Below, piece after piece: positions 51,921-64,000 of a stretch of DNA of 64,000 nucleotides. How positions within the stretch are numbered: position 1 is the stretch's first letter; each line of letters starts with the position of its first letter. The position numbers and the translations under genes were made by a program. The stretch comes from Albula goreensis (Eukaryota > Chordata > Actinopteri > Albuliformes > Albulidae): assembly GCA_022829145.1 (NCBI GenBank), contig CM040763.1:10091141-10155140 (forward strand), read 5' to 3'. The notes under the pieces are model-generated. The model saw only the letters and a program-made list of their open reading frames with translations, did not search any database and was not told the origin of the DNA.

Positions 51921-53900
51921 TGACTACCACCTAGACAATGTAAGTAAATAGAGAAATGATGTTAGTTTCACACATAAAAGCATCTCGGCATGCTGTAATA
52001 TAGGGCCCAAGAGACTCCCCAGGCAATACATATTTAACAACGCAGATTAATCACCTCAGCCTATTTAATTTAGCAACATTAACATGCTGAAATGGAGCCA
52101 GCTCACAACAATAAACACACAACACTTGTGTGATGCTATATTGCATTTTGCAACAACATCTCTTAATGCACATCCTATACAATTGTCTATCTAATTTTGA
52201 TGTCAATAAACATCAGGTTGTGAAAATACACTTAACATAACAGTTCAAATGAGATTGGTATTGGGCTTGTAAATAATGTGTGTCCCTCTTTTATTTTAAC
52301 AGGGTGAAAATTCAGAAATAAAATGAACTGTTTTATTGCAAAACATGCTTTTAAAGTAGTGTTTGTGTCTACAATTGTGCCAAAACAGAGGTCAGTAAAA
52401 TATATTTACTCACACAGTAAAAAAAATGAATCAGCATCACTGCTGGCTATTCAGCTCAAAAGACATATTGTGTAAATGTGGGTGGTATGGGAGTAGGTCA
52501 TTGACCAGAGTCACATAATATTGCCTCAAAAGCTACAGACTACAAACTTTACCATTCATCCTGCTGACCTGTAGTCATGATATCTACATACAATGTATAG
52601 GGTAATGCTAAATTTACTTACTGGATGCTCTTGTTAGCATGACAAAACAGCATGCTACGCAGGTCCAGGTTATGTGTAAAAGTTAATTTACTTAAATGCA
52701 ACTGATTAATTATCCCTGAAACCTTACAACCTGTGTAACCATTTCATGCAATGCAATTAGATTAGAATTCACTGCTATAGTAGTAGCAAGTGTGAGGCAT
52801 GACTGGTGGTAGGAGATGAGATGGAAAACAGTTGAAGTGTTCTGCCTATATATAATGAACAGTGGTTCAGAGAAGCAACTGAAATATTATACAATGATGA
52901 AAAGAATTCTATTATTCATGTAGGCCTACTGTGCAAGACGAGAGAAAGCGAAATCTGTAATGTATAATGAATTAATTACAACAATCTATGCAGATTTAAT
53001 GAAACATACTTAAGATAAGGACAAAATTAAAGGAAGACAAGATCCTCATTATGCAATAAGGGTTCCAATGAAAAGCATTTAAGAAAATAACGGCATACTC
53101 TCCATTTTGGAGTAACTTTTCTGAGAACAAACACCAACAATTATTTAAAAATGTTTACTGACAAAACACATTTTGATAAAATATGTAAATTAAACACCTC
53201 GTTGTGCCATTCATTTTGGTCTTACAGTGAGATTTTATTTTTAATGTCATTTTGAAAGCTGCAGCATGTGTCATAATTGAAGTCAGCACCTTGAAAAACA
53301 AACATGAGGGCTACAGTTCCATTACTGTGATCATATGTGGTGCTGCTCACAGTTCAAGCTGTGCACAGGAACAGAGTACAAGTGGTGCATGCAGAAATTA
53401 CAATTACATCCACTTCAGAAGCTACAGGCTTGCTAGAATGGACAGATTCTGAAATTCAATTAACTTGGTGTGTAATGGCCTTGGAATGAGATAGCGGCAA
53501 TCAAATATCAAAAGAATTTATTTGCATTGATATTTGTCATAGCTGTGACTATAAAAAAGCTCAAAGCCAATTATTGTTAACCATGTGCTTCATATTTCCT
53601 TTACAAACTAATTTTTGTCCAGCATTTATGAACAGTAACCCTGGAGAGCCTGAGGCAAGGTGATTTCTCTTTGAAAATATTCCAGACATGGTGGACATCC
53701 TTGGGATAAAATTATAAAATAAATTTTTATAATTAATAATAAATACCAATAAACCATTTCATCAGTAATCAGCTGCATGTTTCATATTACACACTCAACT
53801 CTGTGTTATTCAACTCTGCATGCACTAAAGGAACTGTGCATGCTGTTTTTCTTCTTTCATGTACTTAGTGGCCTAATACAATCTTTTTGTCATATGTCAT
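51921..53900. other. AT-rich non-coding stretch
   Basis: Nothing recognised beyond AT-rich DNA and frames under 67 codons. Confidence 0.5.
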
Positions 53901-54250
53901 TTTGATAATTATTTCCTAACCATTCATTTTCTATGACTACTGTGAATTCTACGCTCAGCTTCCTTCCTCGATGTACTTCCCTTTCTTATAAGCATACATG
54001 ATAACACTTCCCACCTTTCAACAATGTTGTTTCAATACTTCTCATCATTAAACTGTGCAAAGACATTCAACATTTTCTGTCTTTCTTGCACCTCTTGGCT
54101 GTATGTAATATTAAGTTGTATACTATGATGATAATGATAATTACATCTCAATCATGGCCTTTATATGTGAGTGAATTCTAAGCTCAATTCCTTTCCCTAT
54201 GTGAGGTGCTATTACGTCCATTTACTACAAGATTATATGATAGCATTTCT
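53901..54250. repeat. diverged tandem duplication, unit about 230 bp
   Basis: Words recur in order at a near-constant distance: GATAATTA-type at 53904 and 54136, TGAATTCTA at 53943 and 54172 (each followed by a GCTCA then TTCCTT context), and ATGATAACACTTC at 53998 against ATGATAGCATTTC at 54237. The copies are otherwise diverged. Confidence 0.55.
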
Positions 54251-54925
54251 TCTATTAATACCTTCAGTTCCTTCTTGGTTGGTTCCTTTTTTGTGAAGTG
54301 TTTTACACTCAACTTCCATGAATGGTCATCCAGCTATTTTTTGACAGTGTAATTAGAATTATCAGCATAGAGTATATTGAAAAATGGCCATATGGTCATG
54401 ATCATTTCAGGTGCAAGTGGATTGACAAATTACCACAAAGATGAGGGTGCTTTTAATTCCTAATGAATTTACCCTGATGCAACTCAGCAAAAATAAATCA
54501 AAAATAAACAGCATTTAAAAGTAGCATCGCTCCCTGTTTCGTTGGCACCGCTATGGTGTATTTTTCAGAACAAATACACAAAACAGCGCCATGCACGACG
54601 TACCAAAACTTTACCACAAGTAGTTTCCATTAAATGATGTGGTTACAGCAACCCTGCTCAAAGTACAATTCACAGGTGAATGCATGAAACCCTTGTTTTG
54701 CAGACATCTCAGTCTAATGAGAAACATACATTCCTGTGCCAGTGTATGGTTTACCCATACAGAGTACAGCAAGTCTCCTGAGGCCTGAAGGCAAGGGTCT
54801 AAGTCACAGCAAAACTGGTAGCTGGGAGATCCAGTTGACAATTGGAGTTTGTTAATAACAAATTTCGGGAGAGGCAATCTTCGGACAACCCTTCACTCAA
54901 ACCCCAGTATCCGTCCAATCCAATA
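54251..54925. other. non-coding stretch
   Basis: An 88-codon minus-strand frame without a domain lies at 54611-54877. Nothing else was recognised. Confidence 0.45.
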
Positions 54926-55023
54926 GAGAGTCATGACACTGCCCCCCTGGACTCCAAGCCCAAGATCAATGTTTCTACCAATATACAACTCGCTACATCA
55001 TAATAAACTCCTTCCAAATGCAT
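54926..55023. repeat. second copy of the repeat at 10961-11042
   Basis: It shares GACTCCAAGCCCAA (54950-54963), then CCAATATA and ATCATAATAAAC in the same order as the first copy. AATAAA near the end suggests a retroelement 3' end or LTR. Confidence 0.4.
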
Positions 55024-58000
55024 TCATGTTGTCTGAAGGCTCATTCTCCTGAAATCAAAAAAGCGGAGTGCACATAGGGAATGCATGGGGACTGTGGACA
55101 GGTGGAGGCGATAATGTCTGATCATACTTGTTATGAACCTCCATAGATGACTAACACCTGCGAGGCTGTATTTCTCATGCTTCACTAAAACAAATCTAAT
55201 ATGGTGTCTTCAAATAAAAGCAAAATAATTTATGTCACTTACACTAAACAGTTTTGTGCCAGCTATATTGACTGTGAGTACTGAGATTTATATATATTGT
55301 AACTAAGCACTATTTTTATGATGGTAAACACACTATTTTCTGATGCCCAGATCATCTCAGTTTGCATAATTAATAATTATACAAGCAAATTACAGTATAT
55401 GAACACTGTGAAACACACAGTCAATATTTCCTCAGTTCATGAACCAGTAGGCATTTGAAAGATTCGATAATGTTCAAATGATGTCCCTATTATCACTGGT
55501 TTGATTACTTGGCATCAACTTAAACTAAAGGATTACAGCTGAAAAATGTAAGTAGCCCATGTAAAAAAATCAGGCTACCTAAATAATCAGTGACATACAA
55601 CTTAACATTGGCTGTAATCATGAATATTTTTTCTCAGATTAATTTTGTTGATCCAACGTAGTTACTGAGTAAACAATACTGAGTACATAACAAGATTATT
55701 GGATCTTCCTGGAACTGTGCAGTAGACCTAAACAGATTCTTTCATCTACCGTCAAAAGAAATCCTCATTGATCAGTCTTGATTTTGCTTTTGACATTTTT
55801 ACCCTCCACCTCCTAACTTACACTTTGAGGATAAAATAACCAGATTAAAGTAATAACCTGCAAAGGACAGCTGCAGGCAACAGCTCCGGCTGGCACAAAT
55901 CATGTTCCACCCGATGAACTCTATGGTTCCTAGCATAATAAATACAACTCACTGAGGCAATATTTCCCAAACCTTTGAAGTATGAGCTTACATGACAGTT
56001 GAACATTTTTACCCCAATATTTTTGAAATTATTTGTTTTGCTGAGGAAATGCATTTGGAGTTTTGGCATGATAAACACTGCTAGGTGTATTCTTCCATCA
56101 GATTCTGCCCCACAATGAAAAAACATCAGTCACTGGCCTCATGACCATAACTTCAATCAACAGTTTGCTTGAATTAACTGTACACAAAAGATATATCAGT
56201 ATCCCTGCCATAAATGATAAACAGCAATGTAAAAATAATTAAAATGCTACACAGAAATCACTACATTGTTTGTTTTAATAGGAAATGAGAACCAGTAGCT
56301 CCAAGTGTCTTGCCAAAAATGCACACTTAGGATAATTAGCACATGGGCTTGCAAATTTCAATTACAAGATATCAGTTTTTTAGTAACTAAGAAAAGACTA
56401 CACTGATTGGGAATAACACAAACTAAAGCTATCTTGACCAAAAAAAAGGAACATCCCGATAATTGTGAAGGATTTCAGCTGCAGGGGGAGAGACATTTCA
56501 CAAAGGCGACAGACGAGACAGGTTCCAAACCAATTTGCCCACAAGGAGTTCAGCCGGAATGGAGAGCAGTGACATTTATCAAGTTGGCTGCATTTAATAT
56601 CCACTGTTTCTGTTTTGTGCCTTAATTGTTGAAGTACGTTTCACTTGTTTCTTGGCATAATTAACCTTACTGTTTGTTTGTTTGTTTGTTTGTTTGTTTA
56701 TTTCTTGCATTTATTTATAGTACTTTCCAGGATTTAATTTTGTTTGTTTTAAAATATCGCTTTGAAAATACTACTTATTTCAATCATGGTCTTAAATCTG
56801 GAGCCATATACTGAATCAAAGGTCAGACAAATTCTGAGGCAGACTTAAACATTTTTCATGTCATAAAACTAACCTTTGAGGAAACAGAATCCAGTCTGGA
56901 CACTTATTAATCATAAATCTTCACAATCATTAACTGTGACTAACTTGCTTAGTGGGACCCAGTTGGGGTTTTATCTGTTTATTTTCTCAAGGTGGAAGAA
57001 GCAGCGTGGCCTTGAGTAACCTGTACTAAATTCCAGTCTTGCGCATTCTATCCAGTATCTGTAAACACAGTGATAAGGCAGGTGGAGTGTGATGAACATG
57101 GACACAGCTAGAGGTGCTGTTACAATAATGTGGTTAGCAGGAAAAACAGAATACCTGCAGACCCCAGTGCTGTGCCAATATGCGTACATGTCTATTGCCC
57201 TGTATGCTATTTATTTACCCCCGTTTTGTCAATAATTGTATTCACCCTAGCACATTATCTCCCCAACAAACAATTCATCGAGCTGGGTGGCCAATACCAT
57301 GTCTTATGAACTTGACTGGCACCACAGTTTTCATATTTTCATTATTTAGTTAAAATACATATTTTAGCTAATGTTGCTAATCAGGCAACACATTTTATCA
57401 ATTACTGTTCTGTAGTATTTTTTTTTTTTTCGCACATGTTTTTCAGTGTTTCTCTCTCTCTGCCTTCTGAGGCTCTGAGGTTATACTGTATATTTTATCC
57501 ATTTTCTGACCTTTATCTCTTCCATTCATGGTTAAGAGGCTACATAGAGTGCAAGTGCAAATCTCTCAGCAGTTGTTGTGCAATGCTTTTTTTCCCCTCA
57601 CTCTCAGAAAGTGTTGTATACACTCACAAAACCTTGTTTCAGCAAGTGGTTGCAACTGGTTTTATTGCAGTCATTTTGAACCCGTTTCAAGAGGCTCTCA
57701 TGTGAAGAGACAGATGAAGACATTTTCAGTCCATTGCTTAATTTAAAATGATGCACCTGTTTTTAATTTAATAAATTGCAATCATCAAAAGTGATTCAAA
57801 CCCGAAATTTAGCTTTACATAAATGTACATTTACATTTATATAGTCTCTTATTCTGAATATTTAGAAGGGACTTAATCTTAAAGCTCTTCAGATTTGTGG
57901 AAATGTGCTAAATTACATTAGATTTGTTTTTTCAACTGAAAAAAACAGTGTTTATGATACTGCCTATACATACAACATGTACATGCGGTTGTCATAGGAA

Positions 58001-58719
58001 CATGTGACTGAAAAGGTATCTGCAAACTGGCTATTTTAATCATGATTCATTTGATACAATTGGTCAAAAAAAAAAGAATGTCAGGTTTACAAAGGAAATG
58101 AAAATAATGTTCCCATAGAAGAGTCTCAATGAATATTACCTTCTCATACATTTTATAATAATGTTGAGAGTAATGGAAGAAAGAACAACAAAAGTTTTAT
58201 GCAACATCAAATTCATAAGCCTGCAAAACGTGTAATCTTGGTAAAAATCCTCTGACCATTCATTAGGAAACAAACCAGTATTCATATCCTCAGAAACACA
58301 TTTTCACTTCAAAGTGTATCAGTTCTCAGCTGGCACAGACAGACACCAAGCACCCAATCCATGACTATCACTGTGTAACTCTGAAGCACAGAATTCCCCT
58401 GCCAACTAAATGAAATCAGGTTTCACCTTGATACAGCATATCTGGCTTGCACATCCTTCCACAAAGAACCAACAAGTCACTCCCCGAGGGATGATGATGA
58501 TGATGCTGATTATTATTATTACAGACAAATGAGTCAATATGTTAATGTTTCATTGTGCTGTATTACCTTGCTCTGACAGTCATGTATTCTTGATTTAAAC
58601 AGGCCATTCTTAAAAAAAGGAAAACTGCCAGAAAGGCCAGGTAAGTCTTATTGTTATAACTGTTATGTTTAACAAAGCATTGACAGATTTTGTTTTTCCA
58701 TTTGCATAATCTTGATATA
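55024..58719. other. AT-rich non-coding stretch
   Basis: It contains a GTTT run (56671-56699), a T-run (about 57419-57431) and a GAT run (58491-58505). At about 57823-57880, ACATTTACATTTATATAG followed by ACTTAA faintly resembles the 3' end of fish SINEs in reverse. No gene is visible. Confidence 0.45.
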
Positions 58720-59592
58720 CAGAGTCCTCCATATTGTTTGGGACAAAGACACATTTTTTATACATTTTTTTCGTCCTTTTTATATGCTGCATTGCAAGAC
58801 TGAAGTGCATATTTTCAGCTCCTGTTACACAGTATTTTTTATACATTTCAGTTTCACTGTGTAGAAATGAGAGCACTTTTTATACATTACACCCCTTTTT
58901 GAGAGCACTCTAAAATTTGGGAAGAATAGGTTCACAAGAGTTTATGATTAGTCTGATGTGTGAAATTGCTTCCTCGTTACAGTTATATAAGAGCTGTCAG
59001 TATCTAGTCTTGATTCTGGACTTGTAATTGCCTTTGGGGTCTGTTTTTGGCATTTATCAAAATGAACACCGGAGCTGTGCCCATGAAAGTCAAGGAGGCC
59101 ATTATGAGGCTGAGAAATTAGACTATCACAGTCAGAGTCATGAGCAAAAGCTTGGGCTTAACAAAATCAACTGTTTGGTACATGATTAAGAAGAATGAGA
59201 GCAATGGTGAGATCCATAATCTTAAAGGGCCTCATTTAGTTCATGGCTGTACAACTCTCACAATATTGAAGAAAAATCCCAGTACAGTCACAGTTTGCTA
59301 AACACTTAGTACCTAAAATTCCTACTTCACTGAGTACCTAAAAGAGTCCTGGAAATAGGTCTTCTGGGTAGATGAGTCCAAGACTCACTTGAGAAAATAC
59401 GGACACTATGTGTAGGAAGTATAATATTGTATACATGGTGAAATCAGTATGTATAAAAATACCCTTGACTAAAAGCTCAGAATCCGCACTTTGACCAAAT
59501 ATGAATTGTTTGGGTCTAAATCTAAGGTCATTCAGTACAGCACCAAATGGAGAAAAAAATCTTTTTTATCCCAAACATTTGTGGAAGCACTG
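58720..59592 (+). mobile_element. decayed, internally deleted Tc1/mariner transposon
   Basis: The ends are inverted: CAGAGTCCTCCATATTGTTTGGGA on the left and, reversed, CAGTGCTTCCACAAATGTTTGGGA on the right. The left end abuts a TA (58718-58719); the right flank is TG (59593-59594), a likely mutated TA. The left terminal region is long and has an inner partial copy of the tip (58898-58925, ending AATTTGGGA), the IR/DR layout of some Tc1 families. The right terminal region starts near 59440. The Tc1 tip, TA target and long termini identify the superfamily. Everything between the first catalytic D and the right terminus is gone, so the copy cannot make transposase. At about 873 bases it is roughly half the usual 1.6-kb length. 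Confidence 0.85.
59062..59436 (+). pseudogene. Tc1-type transposase remnant
   Basis: A single frame from the ATG at 59062 reads through stops at 59119, 59299 and 59356. It begins MNTGAVPMKVKEAIMRLRN, then GLTKSTVWYMIKKNESNGEI, the helix-turn-helix DNA-binding part of Tc1 transposases with its conserved TVWYIIKKxE-type motif. After ILKKNPSTVT the middle is shortened, and the frame resumes at ESWK and VFWVDESKTHL, the motif around the first catalytic aspartate of the DDE triad (D codon 59371-59373). The second D and the third acidic residue are absent because the C-terminal half is deleted. Several stops make it a clear fossil. It lies between the transposon's termini in the expected orientation. 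Confidence 0.85.
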
Positions 59593-59880
59593 TGAATATA
59601 GGTAACTATGCATTTCAAAAACCTAAAGGTCAAAATAATGTTCAACTTTCCTGGACACCCACAGAGACCCTTCTTTTGTGTTGGCATACAGTCACTGTAC
59701 CTTGTCAAAAGTGATGAGGCTGTAGAAAGTTTCTGCTGACAGGTCAACAATCTTCTTATCCTGTCTGTGACAGAAAGACATGAAATTAAAACTGAAATCA
59801 TGATATTATTTTGTTACTGTTATATTGTAACCATTTTTATTTTAATATGGAGACAATATGAGCCTCAATCTGAAGGTATG
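59593..59880. other. AT-rich non-coding stretch
   Basis: Nothing recognised. Confidence 0.5.
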
Positions 59881-60559
<679 letters not shown>

Positions 60560-60660
60560 CAACACTGCAAATAAGCATCAATCATGTTATTGTGGGCCCT
60601 CTCTGTAATAGAGGATAATCTCATCTCCTCATGACCCAGAGGGCTGTTTTAATCAAAGAT
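60560..60660. promoter_or_regulatory. candidate conserved non-coding element
   Basis: A compact repeat-free stretch with ATAAGCATCAATCATG, TTATTGTGGG and GATAATCTCATC words (homeodomain-, SOX/RUNX- and GATA-like). Texture only. Confidence 0.22.
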
Positions 60661-61089
60661 TACTAGTCCAACTGTTCAAACCATGAGGTTATGTAGAATG
60701 AGAGAACAAATGTACCCTTTCCATCCAATAGCAAAGACAGATGCAAAGATTCAACTTCAAAATTTTAAAGATGATCATTTCTCTAATACACACGCAATGT
60801 GTAAGAATTTTTTTCAGTAATCTTTAGTTTAATTTTCTTGTCTTGATGTCTAATAATGGCTTGATTCACATCCTGTCCCTTTGACGGTCAAATAGGGTAC
60901 TCTTTCTCACATGTTCTTACATCCCAACCCAGTGGCATTACACTAATTCAGACACAAGATCTTACAAAATAATAACAAATTGCTTTCTGTCGTTGAAAAA
61001 GGCTCATTGACATATTGTCTCACCCTTTGGCTGTGTTAATAGTCCTTAAATTCATCCCTCAAAAAAAAAAAAACCTTGTACAGCCCATA

Positions 61090-61500
61090 CAATAGCTGGC
61101 TCATTATAAAATTCAATTGCTATGACCAATAGTGTATGGGAGAGGAGGGAAGATTATGACATGTGAATGTGCAAAGCTGTCGGCTTGCATTATCATCAAT
61201 GGTGGACAAACAACCTGTTTGTCCTGCCTTTCCGGCAATGAAGGCGGAGAGAAAGAGAAATTTGGCACATAAACATACCAACGAATCTCAGAGAAAGACA
61301 AAAACAGTGCTGTGGTTTGAGTGAGTTTGTTGATGCATTTCACATCTTGGTCATTATTAGCTTGAACTTACCTGTTACATTGCACGTTTAAAAAAATTGA
61401 TTAATTCTGCCCCTCAAGGTAACAGCCGGACATTGGTAAAATGTGAATATTGTGGGAGCTCAAAGCAGATCATCCGCAGACAATGGCAAAAGTGTATTTG
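61090..61500. promoter_or_regulatory. candidate conserved element with inverted repeat
   Basis: A repeat-free stretch. GGACAAA (61204-61210) and TTTGTCC (61218-61224) form an inverted pair, followed by a CCTTTCCGGCAATGAAGG imperfect palindrome. Further words include TGACCAATAG (CCAAT-like) and TTGATTAATTC. Untested. Confidence 0.28.
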
Positions 61501-63249
61501 AGCTATTTGAGAGGAAAGACAGATGGTATACCTGGTGCACCTGGTATCAGCTGTAAGAACTCAGAGATGACAACTGGGAGCAGGTAATCACACCAAGCAA
61601 TCAACTTCAGGGAGTCAGAGATCTCTTAAATAAGTTTGGGTTCCTTTAAGGTAAAGGCTGCTCAGTATTACAGAAGCTACTCAAAGGTGTCAGGTACACC
61701 CCATGTTAGATTATAGACTAATAAGTTATTTCAGGAACTGTTTTCAATAACAACTATAACTAATATAATTATATATTATCATGTAAACATTTATCATGTC
61801 TTTTCCCATGTTCCTTGCTAAGTTAACCCCTAAATTGCTAATTAACTATCCTGTGTTGATGTTGCGAATGTTGCATCATAGTGCTAGGAAGAACATTCTT
61901 TAGGGAGAACCCTATGTGCTACAGCTTAATTGATTATTTGTGTTATTGACATGTTAAATGTTTCAAAATAATCACAAAAATGTTTTCATTTTACAGCTCT
62001 ACTTTAATGTGTGCATAGTTTAAGAACAACTTATTACATCTCAGATGAATTTATATTTTAAAAATTAAGAAACAGTTTTCATTTCCCAGCTGACCTTCAA
62101 CATGGGATGGAGTACTCATAGGCTGAAGAGGCAAATTATTGTCATTAAATGGTAATGATACAGTGATACAGTCTATGAGAAATCAAATCCATTGTTTTAC
62201 AAATAAGAAATAAGGCGACTGGTAGCTGACTTCAAATACACATTTCATAGAGGGTATTACACTGTACCCAGATAAGTTTCTTTCTTCTGCTTATTGCATC
62301 TTTATTTGCAATTTATCAACTGAAACTGATGACAGCTCTGGTAGACCTGCAATGCACACTAACAAGCACAAAGGAAAGAGAAACTACTTTTTAAAATTGT
62401 GCACAGAATGCATAGAACACTCTTTTAAGGAACAAAAAAAAAAAAAAACATAAGGGGTCTGTAAGATTTGCCTCAGGCTAAGTGACCATCCCCAATATGC
62501 TTCACACTCTTGTATTAAACATAAACTATACTTTTCCATTCTGAGATACACCTGAAATCTTTGCCATTTCAAGTTAACTGAATGCTATAGAGTGCTATAC
62601 AAAGTGTTTACCCAATGGTTTGTCTCATGATTTGTGTTTTCTGAGAAAGCAACAAATATAATATCAAACTGAAAAATAAGTGAATAAATAAATAAAAGAC
62701 CATGGGAAAAGCCAGTGGTAATGGAATAAAAAATATCAAAGTGATGGATTTGAAAGTTTCAGGATAGAGAGAAGATCCCTTTCTCACATATTAACAGAAA
62801 TGTCAAAAAGTGATTCTGCTGCTATCTTGCAGTATTGGAAATTTAACCCATTGTTTTTATACTTTGCAGGTTCAAAATCTCTTAAGGCTGTAGGAAAAGT
62901 TAAAAATATGATATCTCTTCTTGAGTGTCATTTCACTAAAGGGTTTTTATGAATAAAAAATGTTTAAAAAGCTGAGTATTTTGAAAAAAAAAAAAAAACC
63001 ATATCCTGGCAAAAAGGACAGCTATGGATAATCATATCAAAGAAATGAAAAAAACGGTTTATGTGAGTGATCATCATGTAAGGTGTTTGTGGTCACATAT
63101 ATAAAGTAAGACATTGATAAGAGTGAATAAGTAAGATATTGACATTCATACGCAGAATTGGAGCTTGGACATAAAATCTAAAAACAAGTCAATAAAATAT
63201 ACCTGTAAGTAGGGATGAAGGGGTCGTGTATCTGTCATTGACATACAGG
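61501..63249. other. AT-rich non-coding stretch
   Basis: A-runs of about 15 lie at 62434-62448 and 62984-62998 and an AAAT run at about 62680-62696. No gene or repeat family was recognised. Confidence 0.5.
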
Positions 63250-63830
63250 TAAATCACTGTTTTTGAAAATCAAAATGGCAGATGAGTGCGTGATGAGATC
63301 AAAAAATGTGTACATCAGGGAAGTCCACAAACCCAAACATAACACAATTCTGAAGAAATGTTGTTTCTAAACTACGTCCATGAAAATCCATGGGAAAAAA
63401 ACTGTAATTTTTTTGAATATCATATGTGAAAAATGGTCTGTAGGTGACCTGTGCCAAATTTCATGAAGATTGGCCCAAAACTGGGGAGGAGATACAAAAT
63501 AACAGCCTTTGAATTCAAAATGGCAGACAATTGCATGGTAAGTTGAAAAAATGTGCCCAAGGAATAGAAACTTAATTTATGAAAATTGGTCAAGGGGGTG
63601 AAAAGTTACACGGACAAATGTAAGTTCAACTTTGGCCTGATGGTGGCACTAGAGTGAAGGTAGGAGGTACATGAAATTTGGCTCAGTTGATACCAAAAGC
63701 CTCCAGAATAACTGTGCCAAATTTCATGAAAAGCTCTTCCCATTGATTTCACTGCAGAAAAATAATAATAAGAAGAAAACTAACAAAACAATAGGTGCCT
63801 GTGCACCTACGGTGCTCAGCCCCTGAAAAG
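63250..63830 (+). repeat. fish interspersed repeat with internal duplication
   Basis: TCAAAATGGCAGA occurs at 63270-63282 and 63515-63527, and the exact 18-mer TGTGCCAAATTTCATGAA at 63450-63467 and 63713-63730, so the element is built from roughly 250-base modules. It ends with AATAATAATAAGAAG and a hairpin (AGGTGC 63793-63798 with GCACCT 63803-63808), then GGTGCTCAGCCCC. I recognise this ending and the CAAAATGGC and CCAAATTTCATGAAG phrases as a common ray-finned-fish repeat of no known coding capacity. The left border is uncertain. Confidence 0.6.
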
Positions 63831-64000
63831 GAATCAAAAGCAGATGATGCATGAGACCTTCTACATTGAAAAGACCGCCAAAACCCCATTAATGCATGTA
63901 TTTATGGCATTTTGAATATAGACAAAAACATGACTTGTATTACTTACTGCGAGTAAGACAAACATTGCTGCTTCATTATAAATACAGTTTTAAGGCCTAA
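63831..64000. other. AT-rich edge of the window
   Basis: Nothing recognised. Confidence 0.5.

Noticed and set aside
57823..57880. Reverse SINE 3'-end-like phrase
   Set aside because: Too short and diverged to assign; it is mentioned only in the stretch description.

Overview
The window reads as vertebrate nuclear DNA, most likely from a ray-finned fish. It is AT-rich and full of microsatellites, and it carries relics of repeat classes typical of fish: a Tc1 element with long inverted termini, a tRNA-derived SINE-like fragment, a LINE-tail-like fragment, and a repeat ending in a GGTGC hairpin with internal AATAAT/AAGAAG runs. I found no intact protein-coding gene, no rRNA and no convincing functional tRNA. 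The longest open frame is 130 codons, which chance allows in 64 kb. The stretch is therefore a gene desert or the inside of a very large intron.

Layout. 1-10 kb: AT-rich single-copy-looking DNA, a SINE-like fragment near 1.04 kb, and several compact stretches that look like conserved non-coding elements, with notable palindromes at 4599 and 5814. 10-15 kb: a pyrimidine-rich patch with a short repeat that recurs at 54.9 kb, a 99-bp TG tract, and a decayed THAP-type zinc-finger frame at 14.0-14.4 kb. 17-23 kb: element-like stretches at 17.4, 18.0, 20.1 and 21.0 kb, then a 99-bp AT tract. 24-32 kb: a Z-DNA-prone CA/CG tract, a possible 60-nt exon with both splice consensuses at 25.5 kb, CpG-richer patches at 27.5 and 31.4 kb, a foldback at 28.0 kb and a microsatellite foldback at 29.4 kb. 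34-49 kb: element-like stretches at 34.9, 44.3 and 48.9 kb, a LINE-tail-like fragment at 36.3 kb and GC-richer patches at 38.4 and 42.6 kb. 53-64 kb: a diverged 230-bp tandem duplication, the Tc1 relic at 58.7-59.6 kb, a compound TG/AT/AG satellite, and a fish interspersed repeat at the right edge.

Interpretation. The spacing of compact, homeodomain/POU/E-box-bearing stretches in repeat-poor AT-rich DNA is what one expects around a developmental regulator. Four CTCF-like motifs are arranged one forward and three reverse, which would suit a regulatory domain. That is inference: no alignment, motif scan or expression data was available. The calls of conserved elements rest only on sequence texture and are given low confidence.
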